Positions 1 to 6,813 of a stretch of DNA of 10,648 nt are shown piece by piece. The stretch is from Butyrivibrio sp. (GTDB taxonomy: Bacteria > Bacillota_A > Clostridia > Lachnospirales > Lachnospiraceae): contig JAGOGF010000089.1 in NCBI GenBank assembly GCA_017996845.1, positions 1 to 10,648 on the forward strand. The letters are read 5' to 3'. Under the pieces are notes generated by a model, which worked only from the letters and a program-made list of their open reading frames with translations, had not been told where the DNA came from and ran no database searches. Numbering within the stretch: the stretch's first letter is position 1; every line of letters begins with the position of its first letter. Made by a program: the position numbers and the translations under genes.

Positions 1-73
1 ATTTAATATGGAAAAAATTTTTTGAAATTATTTTTCATATGTTGACCCTGCAAACATAGTTGTGAGGTAGCTG

Positions 74-643
74 GTGGTACTATTTTCCATAGTTGCAGGA
101 GGAACACTTTGGTTGGAGAATTTTTTAAGCTCAAATTGCCTATTTAAGCAGCTTACACTTTTTTTGCTATTTACGGCAGCTACTTGGTGTGAAAGTCCGG
201 ATAGTAAATTGGTAAATACACGTTTGCAAAGCATGGATCATGGGAAAGAATTGGCATATGTGAGTGATTATCTTGCTATGATGCTGTTTGGGACAGGTAC
301 GGCTCTTTTGGTTATGTTACCATATGGAATTACGATTAGGCAGCTGGCAGCGATAGCAGCCTATGTATTTTGCTGTGCGGCATTTACGCGGTTGATTGCC
401 CTGATTACGGTATCGGAAGCGAGAATAGATGCGCTGGCACCTTTTCTGGCACTGATTCTTTGTCTTGCCGGGGGGTGTTTTACAGACATTTCGCATCTTG
501 CAGGCATGCCTGCAAAAATTTCAGTGCTGATACCACCTGGAGCATTGATCCGTGCGGCGGCGGGAAATAAAGGTGCTTTTCTTCTTCTTTTGATCGAAGG
601 ATGTATGGCAATAACAGCCCATTCTATTGTAAGCAGGCAATAG
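74..643 (+). CDS. ABC-2-type permease-like membrane protein, C-terminal remnant
   Basis: The 189-residue reading frame is strongly hydrophobic, with membrane segments at about residues 1-18, 66-84, 90-111, 118-136 and 167-185. The stretch GGCFTDIS (133-140), followed by a Pro-Pro turn near 154-155, resembles the last part of ABC-2-type export permeases, where a GGxF(x)D-like sequence precedes the final helix. That family call is by resemblance and not certain. The frame can start at GTG 74, with GAGG at 64-67. Upstream, however, the same frame reads plausible protein interrupted by TAG at 68-70 and TGA at 23-25. This suggests a longer gene that has decayed and left only its C-terminal half. 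Family members are usually well over 200 residues and work with an ATPase, and no ATPase gene is in the window. The gene converges on the CLC gene with a 20-bp gap. It is probably non-functional. Confidence 0.55.
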   Translation: MVLFSIVAGGTLWLENFLSSNCLFKQLTLFLLFTAATWCESPDSKLVNTRLQSMDHGKELAYVSDYLAMMLFGTGTALLVMLPYGITIRQLAAIAAYVFCCAAFTRLIALITVSEARIDALAPFLALILCLAGGCFTDISHLAGMPAKISVLIPPGALIRAAAGNKGAFLLLLIEGCMAITAHSIVSRQ

Positions 644-663
644 AGAAAATATCACAAAAGGAA

Positions 664-1923
664 TTATTTGGCTGTGCGATTGACATATTTGTTGCGAAAT
701 TTGGAGTAAACGATTTTCTGACTGCTGTAAACACTGTAGTAACCCGAAAAAGTATAGCTGAGTGCAATAGCAATCAGATAATATGGCATGCCGGCGTATC
801 CAAACAGCTCAAAGCATAACAGCAGGGAAGAAATCGGACAGTTTGTGACACTGCAGAACAATGCGCCCATACCGATTGCAGAACAAAGAGCAGGGTTAAA
901 GCCTCCGATATTTGCATAAAGACAGCCAAAAGTTGCGCCAATATAAAGAGAGGGTACAATTTCGCCGCCTTTATATCCGGCACCTAGTGTCAGAACGGTA
1001 AAAAGAATTTTTAGGAAAAAGGCTTCATTGGGAGCCTTACCGGTGGTTGCCAGTCTGATCACATCCATGCCGGCGCCGTTGTAGAGTTGTGTACCGCATA
1101 CAAAAGTCAGAATTACAATAAAGCAGCCACCCACAAAAATCCTCAGATAAGGATTTTTAAGGTACTTTTGATATAATTCACCGGATTTATGAAGTGCGAT
1201 ACAAAAAAATATACTGACAAGCGCGCATAAAAGGGAAAGAACTGCGGCATAAAAAGCATGATTTAAAGTAAAATCAGGGATATTGCTGATAGCAAAAACA
1301 TCCGGGGTAACACCGAAATATCTGGCCATATAAGTTGCGATCAGAGCAGAAAGAACGCAGGGAACGAGAGCCGCATAGTACATAATTCCTACACTTTCAA
1401 TTTCCATTGCAAGAAAGGCAGCAGCCATTGGGGTACCGAAAAGAGCAGAAAAGGCAGCACTCATGCCACACATGGTTATGATCTTCTGATCCCCGTCATT
1501 AAAGCGGAAAAGACGTCCCAGATTTTTACCAATGGTGCCGCCAATCTGTAAGGCAGCACTTTCTCTTCCGGCGGATCCGCCAAAAAGATGAGTAACAATT
1601 GTAGAAACAAAAATCAAAGGAACTTTTCTAAATGGTAAAGAGGTATTTTCCTGAATGGATGCGATGACCAGATTGGTTCCTTTGTCATCATAATCCTTAA
1701 GCCTGTGATAAATAAATACAATGAACAGGCCTGCAAAAGGTAATAAGCAAATGATCCAGCCATGTGCCTGGCGATATAGCGTAGCATACCGGATACCATA
1801 ATAAAAAATAATTCCGACACCGCCTACCATAATACCGGTTATGATACCGGCAGCAATCCATTTGAGTAAAATAAGCAGTCGGTGAAAAAAGTCTTTCCAT
1901 TCCTGTACTTCAATAAAATTCAT
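664..1923 (-). CDS. CLC-type fluoride/proton antiporter (CLC-F clade)
   Basis: This is a 419-residue polytopic membrane protein of the CLC family. The ATG at 1923 is preferred over one 13 codons upstream because GGAG sits 5 bases before it. The gating-glutamate motif is GSAGRES (116-122, Glu121). The chloride-type GSGIP motif is replaced by GTNLV (82-86). The third motif reads KGGEIVP (318-324, Glu321), and GYY at 394-396 supplies the late tyrosine. A GGE in place of GGIF and loss of GSGIP are the marks of CLC-F proteins, which export fluoride in exchange for protons. Residues 121, 321 and 396 fall close to the important Glu and Tyr positions I recall from the Enterococcus casseliflavus CLC-F. 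The residues after the gating glutamate are Ser-Ala; I recall Gly-Thr as usual in this clade. The gene lies 51 bp after the AEC transporter gene with no clear promoter between, so it is probably cotranscribed. No fluoride riboswitch is visible just upstream. A generic CLC anion channel is the alternative. Confidence 0.85.
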   Translation of the reverse strand: MNFIEVQEWKDFFHRLLILLKWIAAGIITGIMVGGVGIIFYYGIRYATLYRQAHGWIICLLPFAGLFIVFIYHRLKDYDDKGTNLVIASIQENTSLPFRKVPLIFVSTIVTHLFGGSAGRESAALQIGGTIGKNLGRLFRFNDGDQKIITMCGMSAAFSALFGTPMAAAFLAMEIESVGIMYYAALVPCVLSALIATYMARYFGVTPDVFAISNIPDFTLNHAFYAAVLSLLCALVSIFFCIALHKSGELYQKYLKNPYLRIFVGGCFIVILTFVCGTQLYNGAGMDVIRLATTGKAPNEAFFLKILFTVLTLGAGYKGGEIVPSLYIGATFGCLYANIGGFNPALCSAIGMGALFCSVTNCPISSLLLCFELFGYAGMPYYLIAIALSYTFSGYYSVYSSQKIVYSKFRNKYVNRTAK

Positions 1924-1974
1924 AATCACTCCATTTGTTGATAAGATAAAATGATTCTGCAAAAAAATTTACTA

Positions 1975-2940
1975 TCAAATCAGATGCAGAGAACGCAGTA
2001 AATACAACCAGAAAGTAAGCGTAAATGCACAGCCGAAAGTGGTCATCATAATCGTACTTGCGGTAAGGGTTCCGTCATGTCCCATGTTTCTGGCCATAAT
2101 ATAGCAGCTGACCGTAGAGGCGGAACCAAGCATGACAAGAAGTGCTACCAGTTCCTGATTGCGAAAACCCAACAAAACAGCAAGCGGAAGAAAAACTGCA
2201 ACCAAAAGTATCAGTTTAATGACACTTGCTGCGATCGCGGGAGCAATTTCAGCCTTTGCTTTTTGCAGATCAAAGGCAGATCCCATTGCCATCAGTCCAA
2301 GAGGAGTGGCAAGTGCGGCAATACTTTGGATGGTAGAAGAAAAAACAGGAGGCTGTGGAATCTTCAGAATTGACCATATAAAACCAACTAAAATACCTAT
2401 AATAATGGGATTGGATATGATTCCGTACAGTGTTTTGGTAATCAGGGCATGACTGAACTTTTTCTGCCCGGGTTGCCTGGATTCACCAGTCAAAGTCAGG
2501 ATAACAACTGCGAAAATATTATATAAGGGAACACTTCCCAAAATCATCAGGGGAGCCATGCCGGTGTTGCCTTTGCCATAAATATTCTGAATAAATGCAA
2601 TTCCCAGAAGCGCAGCGCTGCTCCGGTAAGAAACCTGAATAAATTCTCCGCGCTTAGCATTTTCATGTATCAGAAGAAATGAAAGCAGCGTAATCAGTAA
2701 AACGGATAAAAGCGTTGCCACAAAACAGAACAGTACAAACTTACCATTCCAGGTTGCTGAAAAGTTCTGTACCGAAAGATCCTGAAAAAGAAGAACGGGA
2801 AGCGCTGCTTTAAATACAAATTTATTCAGTGCCGCTGTAAAATCTTCTTTTATCAGACCAATTTTACGAAAAAAAAGACCCAACAGCATAAGAATAAAAA
2901 TAGGAAATGTTGCATTAATACTGAAAATAAAATTCTCCAT
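1975..2940 (-). CDS. AEC family transporter (auxin efflux carrier-like)
   Basis: This is a 321-residue membrane protein with about ten hydrophobic segments, the usual size for bacterial AEC-family carriers. The N-terminal half opens with NATFPIFILMLLGLFFRK. The second half has the family-typical NPIIIGILVGFIW, LATPLGLMAMGSAFDL and a conserved SASTVSCYIMARNMG stretch near the C terminus. Bacterial AEC proteins move organic acids such as malate or malonate, or other anions; the substrate cannot be read from the sequence. The start at 2940 is chosen over one 15 codons upstream because the protein then begins at the normal AEC N terminus and AAGGG lies about 8 bases before the ATG. The gene follows exoA by 59 bp, a gap that holds a small AT-rich hairpin, and precedes the CLC gene by 51 bp on the same strand. 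There are no signs of damage. Confidence 0.88.
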   Translation of the reverse strand: MENFIFSINATFPIFILMLLGLFFRKIGLIKEDFTAALNKFVFKAALPVLLFQDLSVQNFSATWNGKFVLFCFVATLLSVLLITLLSFLLIHENAKRGEFIQVSYRSSAALLGIAFIQNIYGKGNTGMAPLMILGSVPLYNIFAVVILTLTGESRQPGQKKFSHALITKTLYGIISNPIIIGILVGFIWSILKIPQPPVFSSTIQSIAALATPLGLMAMGSAFDLQKAKAEIAPAIAASVIKLILLVAVFLPLAVLLGFRNQELVALLVMLGSASTVSCYIMARNMGHDGTLTASTIMMTTFGCAFTLTFWLYLLRSLHLI

Positions 2941-2960
2941 GAAAAAGCCCTTCTGCTTCG

Positions 2961-2983
2961 GAAAAACATAAAAAATGTTTTTC
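2961..2983 (-). terminator. Weak AT-rich hairpin between exoA and the AEC gene
   Basis: A perfect 9-bp inverted repeat (GAAAAACAT at 2961-2969 and ATGTTTTTC at 2975-2983) has a 5-base A/T loop. In the minus-strand transcript it falls 16 bases after the exoA stop codon and 20 bases before the AEC start. It has only two G/C pairs and no clean U-tract after it, so at best it would be a leaky attenuator or a processing site. Confidence 0.25.
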
Positions 2984-2999
2984 AAAATAAGTGATAGGC

Positions 3000-3761
3000 T
3001 CAGTTCAGAATCAGTCCGACAGGACAGTGATCAGACCCGGTAATATCCGAATAAATCATTGCATTTTGCAGTCTGTCTGTAAGAGTCTTTGAAGTAATGA
3101 AATAATCAATACGCCACCCGGCATTATTTTCCCGCGCGTGAAAGCGATAGGACCACCAGGAATAGGCACCTTCCTGATCGGGATAAAAGTATCGGAAAGT
3201 GTCGATCAAATCAGAGTTTGTGACAATATCAAATTTGGCACGCTCTTCATCGGTAAAACCGGCATGTCCGCGATTTGATCTTGGATTTTTCAGATCGATT
3301 TCCCGGTGTGCAACGTTTAAATCGCCGCAATAGATAACCGGTTTATGCTGTTCCAGTTTTTTTACATAAGTCAAAAAGTCATCTTCCCATCTCATGCGAT
3401 ATTCCAGGCGGGACAAATCTTCTTTTGCATTTGGTACATACACCGTGATGAGATAATAATCATTATATTCCAAAGTAATTACACGACCTTCATGATCATG
3501 TTCCTCGATTCCAAGACCATAGGAAACAGATAATGGTTCCTTTTTGACAAAAATGGCAGTTCCAGAATAACCTTTTTTATCAGCGTAGTTCCAATATTGG
3601 TAAAATCCCGGTAATTCCATTTGAATCTGTCCTTCCTGCAGCTTTGTTTCCTGCAGGCAAATGGCATCGGGCGATTCCTTTTCCATAAAATCCATAAAGG
3701 TGCCTTTTGAAACACATGCGCGAAGACCGTTCACATTCCATGAGATCAGTTTTTTTGCCAT
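3000..3761 (-). CDS. exoA: Exodeoxyribonuclease III (AP endonuclease)
   Basis: This is a 253-residue cytoplasmic DNA-repair enzyme of the exonuclease/endonuclease/phosphatase fold. It cuts DNA at abasic sites and degrades 3' ends in base excision repair. The active-site series is complete: Asn11 in ISWNVNGLRA, Glu38 in LQETK, Tyr108 in YVPNA, Asp147 and Asn149 in CGDLNVAH, Asp219 in RIDYF, and Asp244-His245 in the closing GSDHCPV. The length matches the ExoA/XthA family of Firmicutes. The ATG at 3761 has GAAAGGA about 9 bases upstream. The gene lies only 24 bp after the SGNH-like gene and 59 bp before the AEC transporter gene, all on the minus strand, so it could be carried on the MBOAT transcript. 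There is no functional reason for a repair enzyme to sit among these genes, and the linkage may be incidental. The family call is very secure. The symbol follows the Bacillus name; xth would be the alternative. Confidence 0.97.
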   Translation of the reverse strand: MAKKLISWNVNGLRACVSKGTFMDFMEKESPDAICLQETKLQEGQIQMELPGFYQYWNYADKKGYSGTAIFVKKEPLSVSYGLGIEEHDHEGRVITLEYNDYYLITVYVPNAKEDLSRLEYRMRWEDDFLTYVKKLEQHKPVIYCGDLNVAHREIDLKNPRSNRGHAGFTDEERAKFDIVTNSDLIDTFRYFYPDQEGAYSWWSYRFHARENNAGWRIDYFITSKTLTDRLQNAMIYSDITGSDHCPVGLILN

Positions 3762-3785
3762 AATATTCAGTCCTTTCTTAATTCA

Positions 3786-4919
3786 TTACTGTATTTCATA
3801 GGTCAATTGATTTTGTTCCTCATAAGGCTTTATCAGTTGATTTACAATCTGATCCGAAAAATCCTGCATTTCATCCAGTTTTTCTTCATAATTGTCTATC
3901 GTCAGGCGGTCATTTCCCTGGACCATCTGATCCAGCATCCATTTGTTGATAGCGGGAGAGAAATGAATGGAATCCATGTAATTATCCAAATTTGTAACAA
4001 TTTCTGGAGCATCCTGAAAACAGTATATCGTAACATTATCATATGCAAGAAGTGCTTTCACAACCTGTTTTTCATTATAAATATAGGCATCCCTTTCCCC
4101 TGTTCTATAGATGCCATCCCACCATAACATGGAATAGGCAGGGAAAAAAAAGTGGAACTGGGTCTGTGGGTGTGCAGCGACCTGCTTGGTAAGCAATGCG
4201 ATATTACCGGATAACTGAGTCTGATAAACAGTTTGAGGCTGCATTGTCTTTGTCACGCGTGGCCGGAAATAGAGACCCAGTGCGCTTGCCCGGTTAAAGG
4301 TTTTCCACTGCGCCCAGCTGTAGGATTTATTTTCATCATAATCGGAAAAAAAGGACTGAACAAATAAATATGGAATTTTTTTTAACAGAACATCTTTATT
4401 AAAAAGATATTGTACATCATTTAAAGGATTCTGATCATAGAGGTACATGGGACAACCGCTGGCTTGAAAGGTTGGCGAGGGGTCCGCAGAAAGAGAAGAA
4501 GGATCAATATTATAAAACACCTGTTTAAGCGGATGTTTTTTATAGGCGGCATCCAGTAGATAGCATAAATCTGCAGTTGCGCCATAAGAGCGGACTGCTT
4601 TTATGGTGGTGCAGTGATAAGCATCGTCATACCACGCATTACTGTTATTCTCGACAACGGAAGAACCCACCAGCAGCGCGTCATAGTCAAAATGATAAAG
4701 TGTCCCGATACATTGGTATTCTTTATCTGTCAAAACGGCTTTCAGGCCAAACCATGGTTTATGATAATGATAAAAAGGATCAATCAGATAAACGGAAAGA
4801 CCGATTAAAAAGCATAAAATAAAAATGCCCGCAAAAAATACTTTCAGAAAATGAAGTGGATGATTGCTCTGTTCGATTGATTTTTCTTTTTTATTTTTTA
4901 ACATATGTTTATTTTCCAT
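3786..4919 (-). CDS. SGNH/DltD-like membrane-anchored acyltransferase partner of MBOAT
   Basis: This is a 377-residue protein with a short charged N terminus, one membrane segment at about residues 24-46 (uncleaved anchor, bulk outside the cell) and an extracytoplasmic domain. The segment ALLVGSSVVEN (81-91) supplies a GxS nucleophile (Ser86 or Ser87). A late D-x-x-H, Asp316-Ser-Ile-His319 followed by FSP, supplies the acid and base expected for the SGNH fold of DltD and AlgX/AlgJ-type proteins. Such proteins take an acyl group passed by an MBOAT and place it on a polysaccharide or other surface polymer. The gene lies 127 bp after the MBOAT gene on the same strand, the classic arrangement. 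The start is uncertain: ATG 4919 and ATG 4904 are both in frame and neither has a strong ribosome binding site. The last 60 or so residues are acidic and probably helical. The polymer substrate is unknown. Confidence 0.75.
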   Translation of the reverse strand: MENKHMLKNKKEKSIEQSNHPLHFLKVFFAGIFILCFLIGLSVYLIDPFYHYHKPWFGLKAVLTDKEYQCIGTLYHFDYDALLVGSSVVENNSNAWYDDAYHCTTIKAVRSYGATADLCYLLDAAYKKHPLKQVFYNIDPSSLSADPSPTFQASGCPMYLYDQNPLNDVQYLFNKDVLLKKIPYLFVQSFFSDYDENKSYSWAQWKTFNRASALGLYFRPRVTKTMQPQTVYQTQLSGNIALLTKQVAAHPQTQFHFFFPAYSMLWWDGIYRTGERDAYIYNEKQVVKALLAYDNVTIYCFQDAPEIVTNLDNYMDSIHFSPAINKWMLDQMVQGNDRLTIDNYEEKLDEMQDFSDQIVNQLIKPYEEQNQLTYEIQ

Positions 4920-4953
4920 TCTGACTTTTTCAAAACTGTTTATACAAAAAGAA

Positions 4954-5031
4954 AGGTTCCTGATGCGGACAGGGTATGGATATAACCGCGGGTAAGGTTA
5001 ATTCGCAAGTGTATGTAGGTCTGATGCGGCC
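4954..5031. repeat. Duplicated AGGT..CTGATGCGG element in the MBOAT-SGNH gap
   Basis: The 127-bp gap between the MBOAT stop and the SGNH-like start holds two copies of a short element on the plus strand. Copy one is AGGT-TC-CTGATGCGG (4954-4968) and copy two is AGGT-CTGATGCGG (5017-5029). CTGATGCGG is identical in both and its starts are 61 bp apart. The segment is richer in GC than the coding DNA around it and includes CCGCGG (4986-4991) and CGGCCGCGC (5027-5035). No terminator with a U-tract is seen on the minus strand, so transcription may continue into the SGNH-like gene. The function of the element is not known. Confidence 0.4.
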
Positions 5032-5046
5032 GCGCAAAAGAAAACA

Positions 5047-6573
5047 TTAGAACTTAAAATAAATAAAAGTACTGACCTGTGATAAAGACATGAAAGACCA
5101 TACAAAAATAAGAATAAGAAACAGGCACAGTTTTTTGGAAAAAAACGTTTCGGATGAAATTTCCAAAGCATTTTTTCTGGTAATAATAAAGGCTGAAATG
5201 AAGAGTAAAATGATAAAGACTATGACATACAGCGTATTTACCATTCCGGGAGCAAGCAGGGAAACCGCTTCCTTTATCACGTATATTTCTGCAATATCAA
5301 GTTTGCCGGCAACGCGGTACAAAAATCCCGGCCAGGTAAAGGTAAAAAGGCGGCGAAGCATGGCGCCTGCATAAGCCATATTTTGCGAACGGAAAAATAT
5401 CAGTGAGATAACAAAAAAGGTAAAGGTAAAAAATTGTCCGGTTTTTCTGGAAACGGTAAGAAGCGGGTTTTTGCGAAGCAGGTATCTGTGCAGAAGCAGG
5501 GATCCGTCTGCCTCTCTTACGCCGACAATTCCCAGATCATCCCATACGACCAGAAGCCCCTGCATCAGCCCCCAGCAGACGTAGGTCCATCCGGCACCGT
5601 GCCATAGGCCACTTAGGATAAAGACCAGCAGTACATTCAACATGGTGCGTAATTTACCGTGACGGCTTCCGCCAAGCGGAATATATACATATTTAATAAA
5701 AAAACGTGATAAGGTAATATGCCATCTTTGCCAGAGTTCTTTGACCGTAGCAGATTTGTAGGGAGATTTAAAGTTTGCAGGAAGCGTGATTCCCAGCATC
5801 AGACTGATCCCGGAAGCCATATCACAGTAACCGCTGAAATCGAAATATATCTCAAAAGCATAAGCCAGCATGACCAGAATTACGGTAATGGTATCCAGGT
5901 AATAAGTCTGTTCAAAGCCATAATTTACGGGAAGTGCGAGTGTATCTGCCAAAAGGACTTTTTTCCCGAGTCCGATTACGAAAAGAATCAGGCCGCGTGC
6001 AAAACGCTCCGAATTAAAATGGCGCAGGGCTTCATCATGAAATTGAGAAATAATTTCTTCATGAAATGCAATCGGGCCTTCAATCAGTTTCGGAAAAAAA
6101 GCAACATAAGCGGTATAATCCAGTAAACTGTAATGAACGGCCTCTTTGTGATACCGGTCAATCAGAAAGGAAAGTTGCTGAAACGTATAGAAGCTGATTC
6201 CGATCGGCATGATGATATTGCGAAGCGGCAGGTCATCATGGAAAGCAACGTTTATATTTTCAATAAAAAAGCCGTAATATTTACAAACGAATAAAACGCC
6301 GAGATGAAACACGACACTGATCAGCAGAATGCCTTTGTTCCATAAAACAGAATTCGGGAATTTGTTCAGCAGAAAACTCAGAAAATAACTGACCAGAATA
6401 CTTCCCATCAGAATCAAAAGAAATTTCCAACTGAAAAGACCGTAAAACCAGAAGGACATGGCAGTTAAGTATAGCTGCGCAGCCTTATAATAATGAAAGT
6501 GATTCAGCAGATACCATCCGGCCAGCATCAGCGGAAAAAATATCAGAATGAAAAAAAAGGAATTAAACAGCAT
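5047..6573 (-). CDS. MBOAT family O-acyltransferase (AlgI-like)
   Basis: This is a 508-residue polytopic membrane protein that moves acyl groups across the membrane for O-acylation of a surface polymer. The N terminus MLFNSFFFILIFFP is the usual MBOAT opening. Further family marks are MPIGISFYTFQQLSFLIDRY (123-142), PKLIEGPI (161-168), YFDFSGYCDMASGISLMLGI (243-262), ELWQRWHITLSRF (279-291, His285) and the catalytic SGLWHGAGWTY (321-331, His325). His325 lies close to the AlgI active-site histidine. The start at 6573 is chosen over ATGs at 6591 and 6594 because AGGAG lies 9 bases upstream and the family N terminus then fits. A promoter with TATACT lies upstream. The next gene is the SGNH-like partner. 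The AlgI subfamily is preferred over DltB because no other dlt gene is present and the motifs fit AlgI-like proteins better. The polymer modified is not known. Confidence 0.93.
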   Translation of the reverse strand: MLFNSFFFILIFFPLMLAGWYLLNHFHYYKAAQLYLTAMSFWFYGLFSWKFLLILMGSILVSYFLSFLLNKFPNSVLWNKGILLISVVFHLGVLFVCKYYGFFIENINVAFHDDLPLRNIIMPIGISFYTFQQLSFLIDRYHKEAVHYSLLDYTAYVAFFPKLIEGPIAFHEEIISQFHDEALRHFNSERFARGLILFVIGLGKKVLLADTLALPVNYGFEQTYYLDTITVILVMLAYAFEIYFDFSGYCDMASGISLMLGITLPANFKSPYKSATVKELWQRWHITLSRFFIKYVYIPLGGSRHGKLRTMLNVLLVFILSGLWHGAGWTYVCWGLMQGLLVVWDDLGIVGVREADGSLLLHRYLLRKNPLLTVSRKTGQFFTFTFFVISLIFFRSQNMAYAGAMLRRLFTFTWPGFLYRVAGKLDIAEIYVIKEAVSLLAPGMVNTLYVIVFIILLFISAFIITRKNALEISSETFFSKKLCLFLILIFVWSFMSLSQVSTFIYFKF

Positions 6574-6618
6574 CTGTTGTGTCTCCTGCATCATAACAAA
6601 ATATTAAAATCTGTTGCT

Positions 6619-6647
6619 AGTATAGCATGATTTTTTTGTGTTGTGCA
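6619..6647 (-). promoter_or_regulatory. Promoter for the MBOAT-led directon
   Basis: On the minus strand a TATACT -10 box (6619-6624) is preceded by TG one base away (extended -10). A TGCACA -35-like box (6642-6647, four of six matches) lies 17 bases further upstream. Transcription would begin roughly 40 bases before the ATG at 6573. It is the only good promoter seen for the five minus-strand genes that follow. Confidence 0.55.
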
Positions 6648-6657
6648 GGTTTGGAGA

Positions 6658-6668
6658 CAAACAGTTTG
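6658..6668. promoter_or_regulatory. Palindrome CAAACaGTTTG just upstream of the MBOAT promoter
   Basis: A perfect 5-1-5 palindrome lies 10 bp upstream of the -35-like box of the MBOAT promoter. Its position would suit a regulator binding site, but at this length chance is a fair alternative. A separate 9-bp inverted repeat, ATCCATTTT (6679-6687) and AAAATGGAT (6707-6715), lies further upstream. Confidence 0.25.
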
Positions 6669-6697
6669 CAGATAAAAGATCCATTTTGAATTGATTT

Positions 6698-6755
6698 TGT
6701 ACAGTGAAAATGGATTTGCAGCAGGGGCGCGTGTACAGCGAAATATGGTTTGCTG
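6698..6755. repeat. Tandem imperfect 24-bp direct repeat between abfA terminator and MBOAT promoter
   Basis: Two 24-base units, 6698-6721 and 6732-6755, match at 18 of 24 positions without gaps and start 34 bp apart. Both begin TGTACAG, then share GAAA, and end TTTGC(A/T)G. They lie upstream of the MBOAT promoter on the minus strand, about 50 to 110 bp beyond its -35-like box, and just beyond the abfA terminator. A spacing near three helix turns would suit a pair of protein binding sites. No known operator was recognised. Confidence 0.4.
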
Positions 6756-6763
6756 GAAGTATA

Positions 6764-6803
6764 AAAGAACCGCTTATCATTTGTTTCTGATAAGCGGTTC
6801 TTT
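6764..6803 (-). terminator. Rho-independent terminator of the arabinofuranosidase gene
   Basis: A perfect 16-bp stem (6764-6779 with 6788-6803) encloses an 8-base loop. The core on the plus strand is GAACCGCTTATCA and its complement. It begins 10 bases after the arabinofuranosidase stop codon. On the minus strand the stem ends in TTCTTTTATACTT, a suitable U-rich tail. It should separate the arabinofuranosidase transcript from the MBOAT directon. Confidence 0.9.
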
Positions 6804-6813
6804 AGAAATCGTA

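Noticed and set aside
1924..2999. Fluoride riboswitch for the CLC-F gene
   Set aside because: The 51-bp spacer before the gene is too short for one, and the 59-bp gap before the AEC gene shows no GG-GATGG-type conserved core.
4964..5050. Tiny plus-strand frames beginning MRTGYGYNRG and MRPRKRKH in the MBOAT-SGNH gap
   Set aside because: Both are about ten codons or fewer with no ribosome binding site. Each begins at the ATG in a repeated GATGCGG element, which explains the shared start.
5719..6126. A 135-codon plus-strand frame inside the MBOAT gene
   Set aside because: It is antisense to the conserved catalytic core of the MBOAT gene and shows no protein-like pattern of its own.
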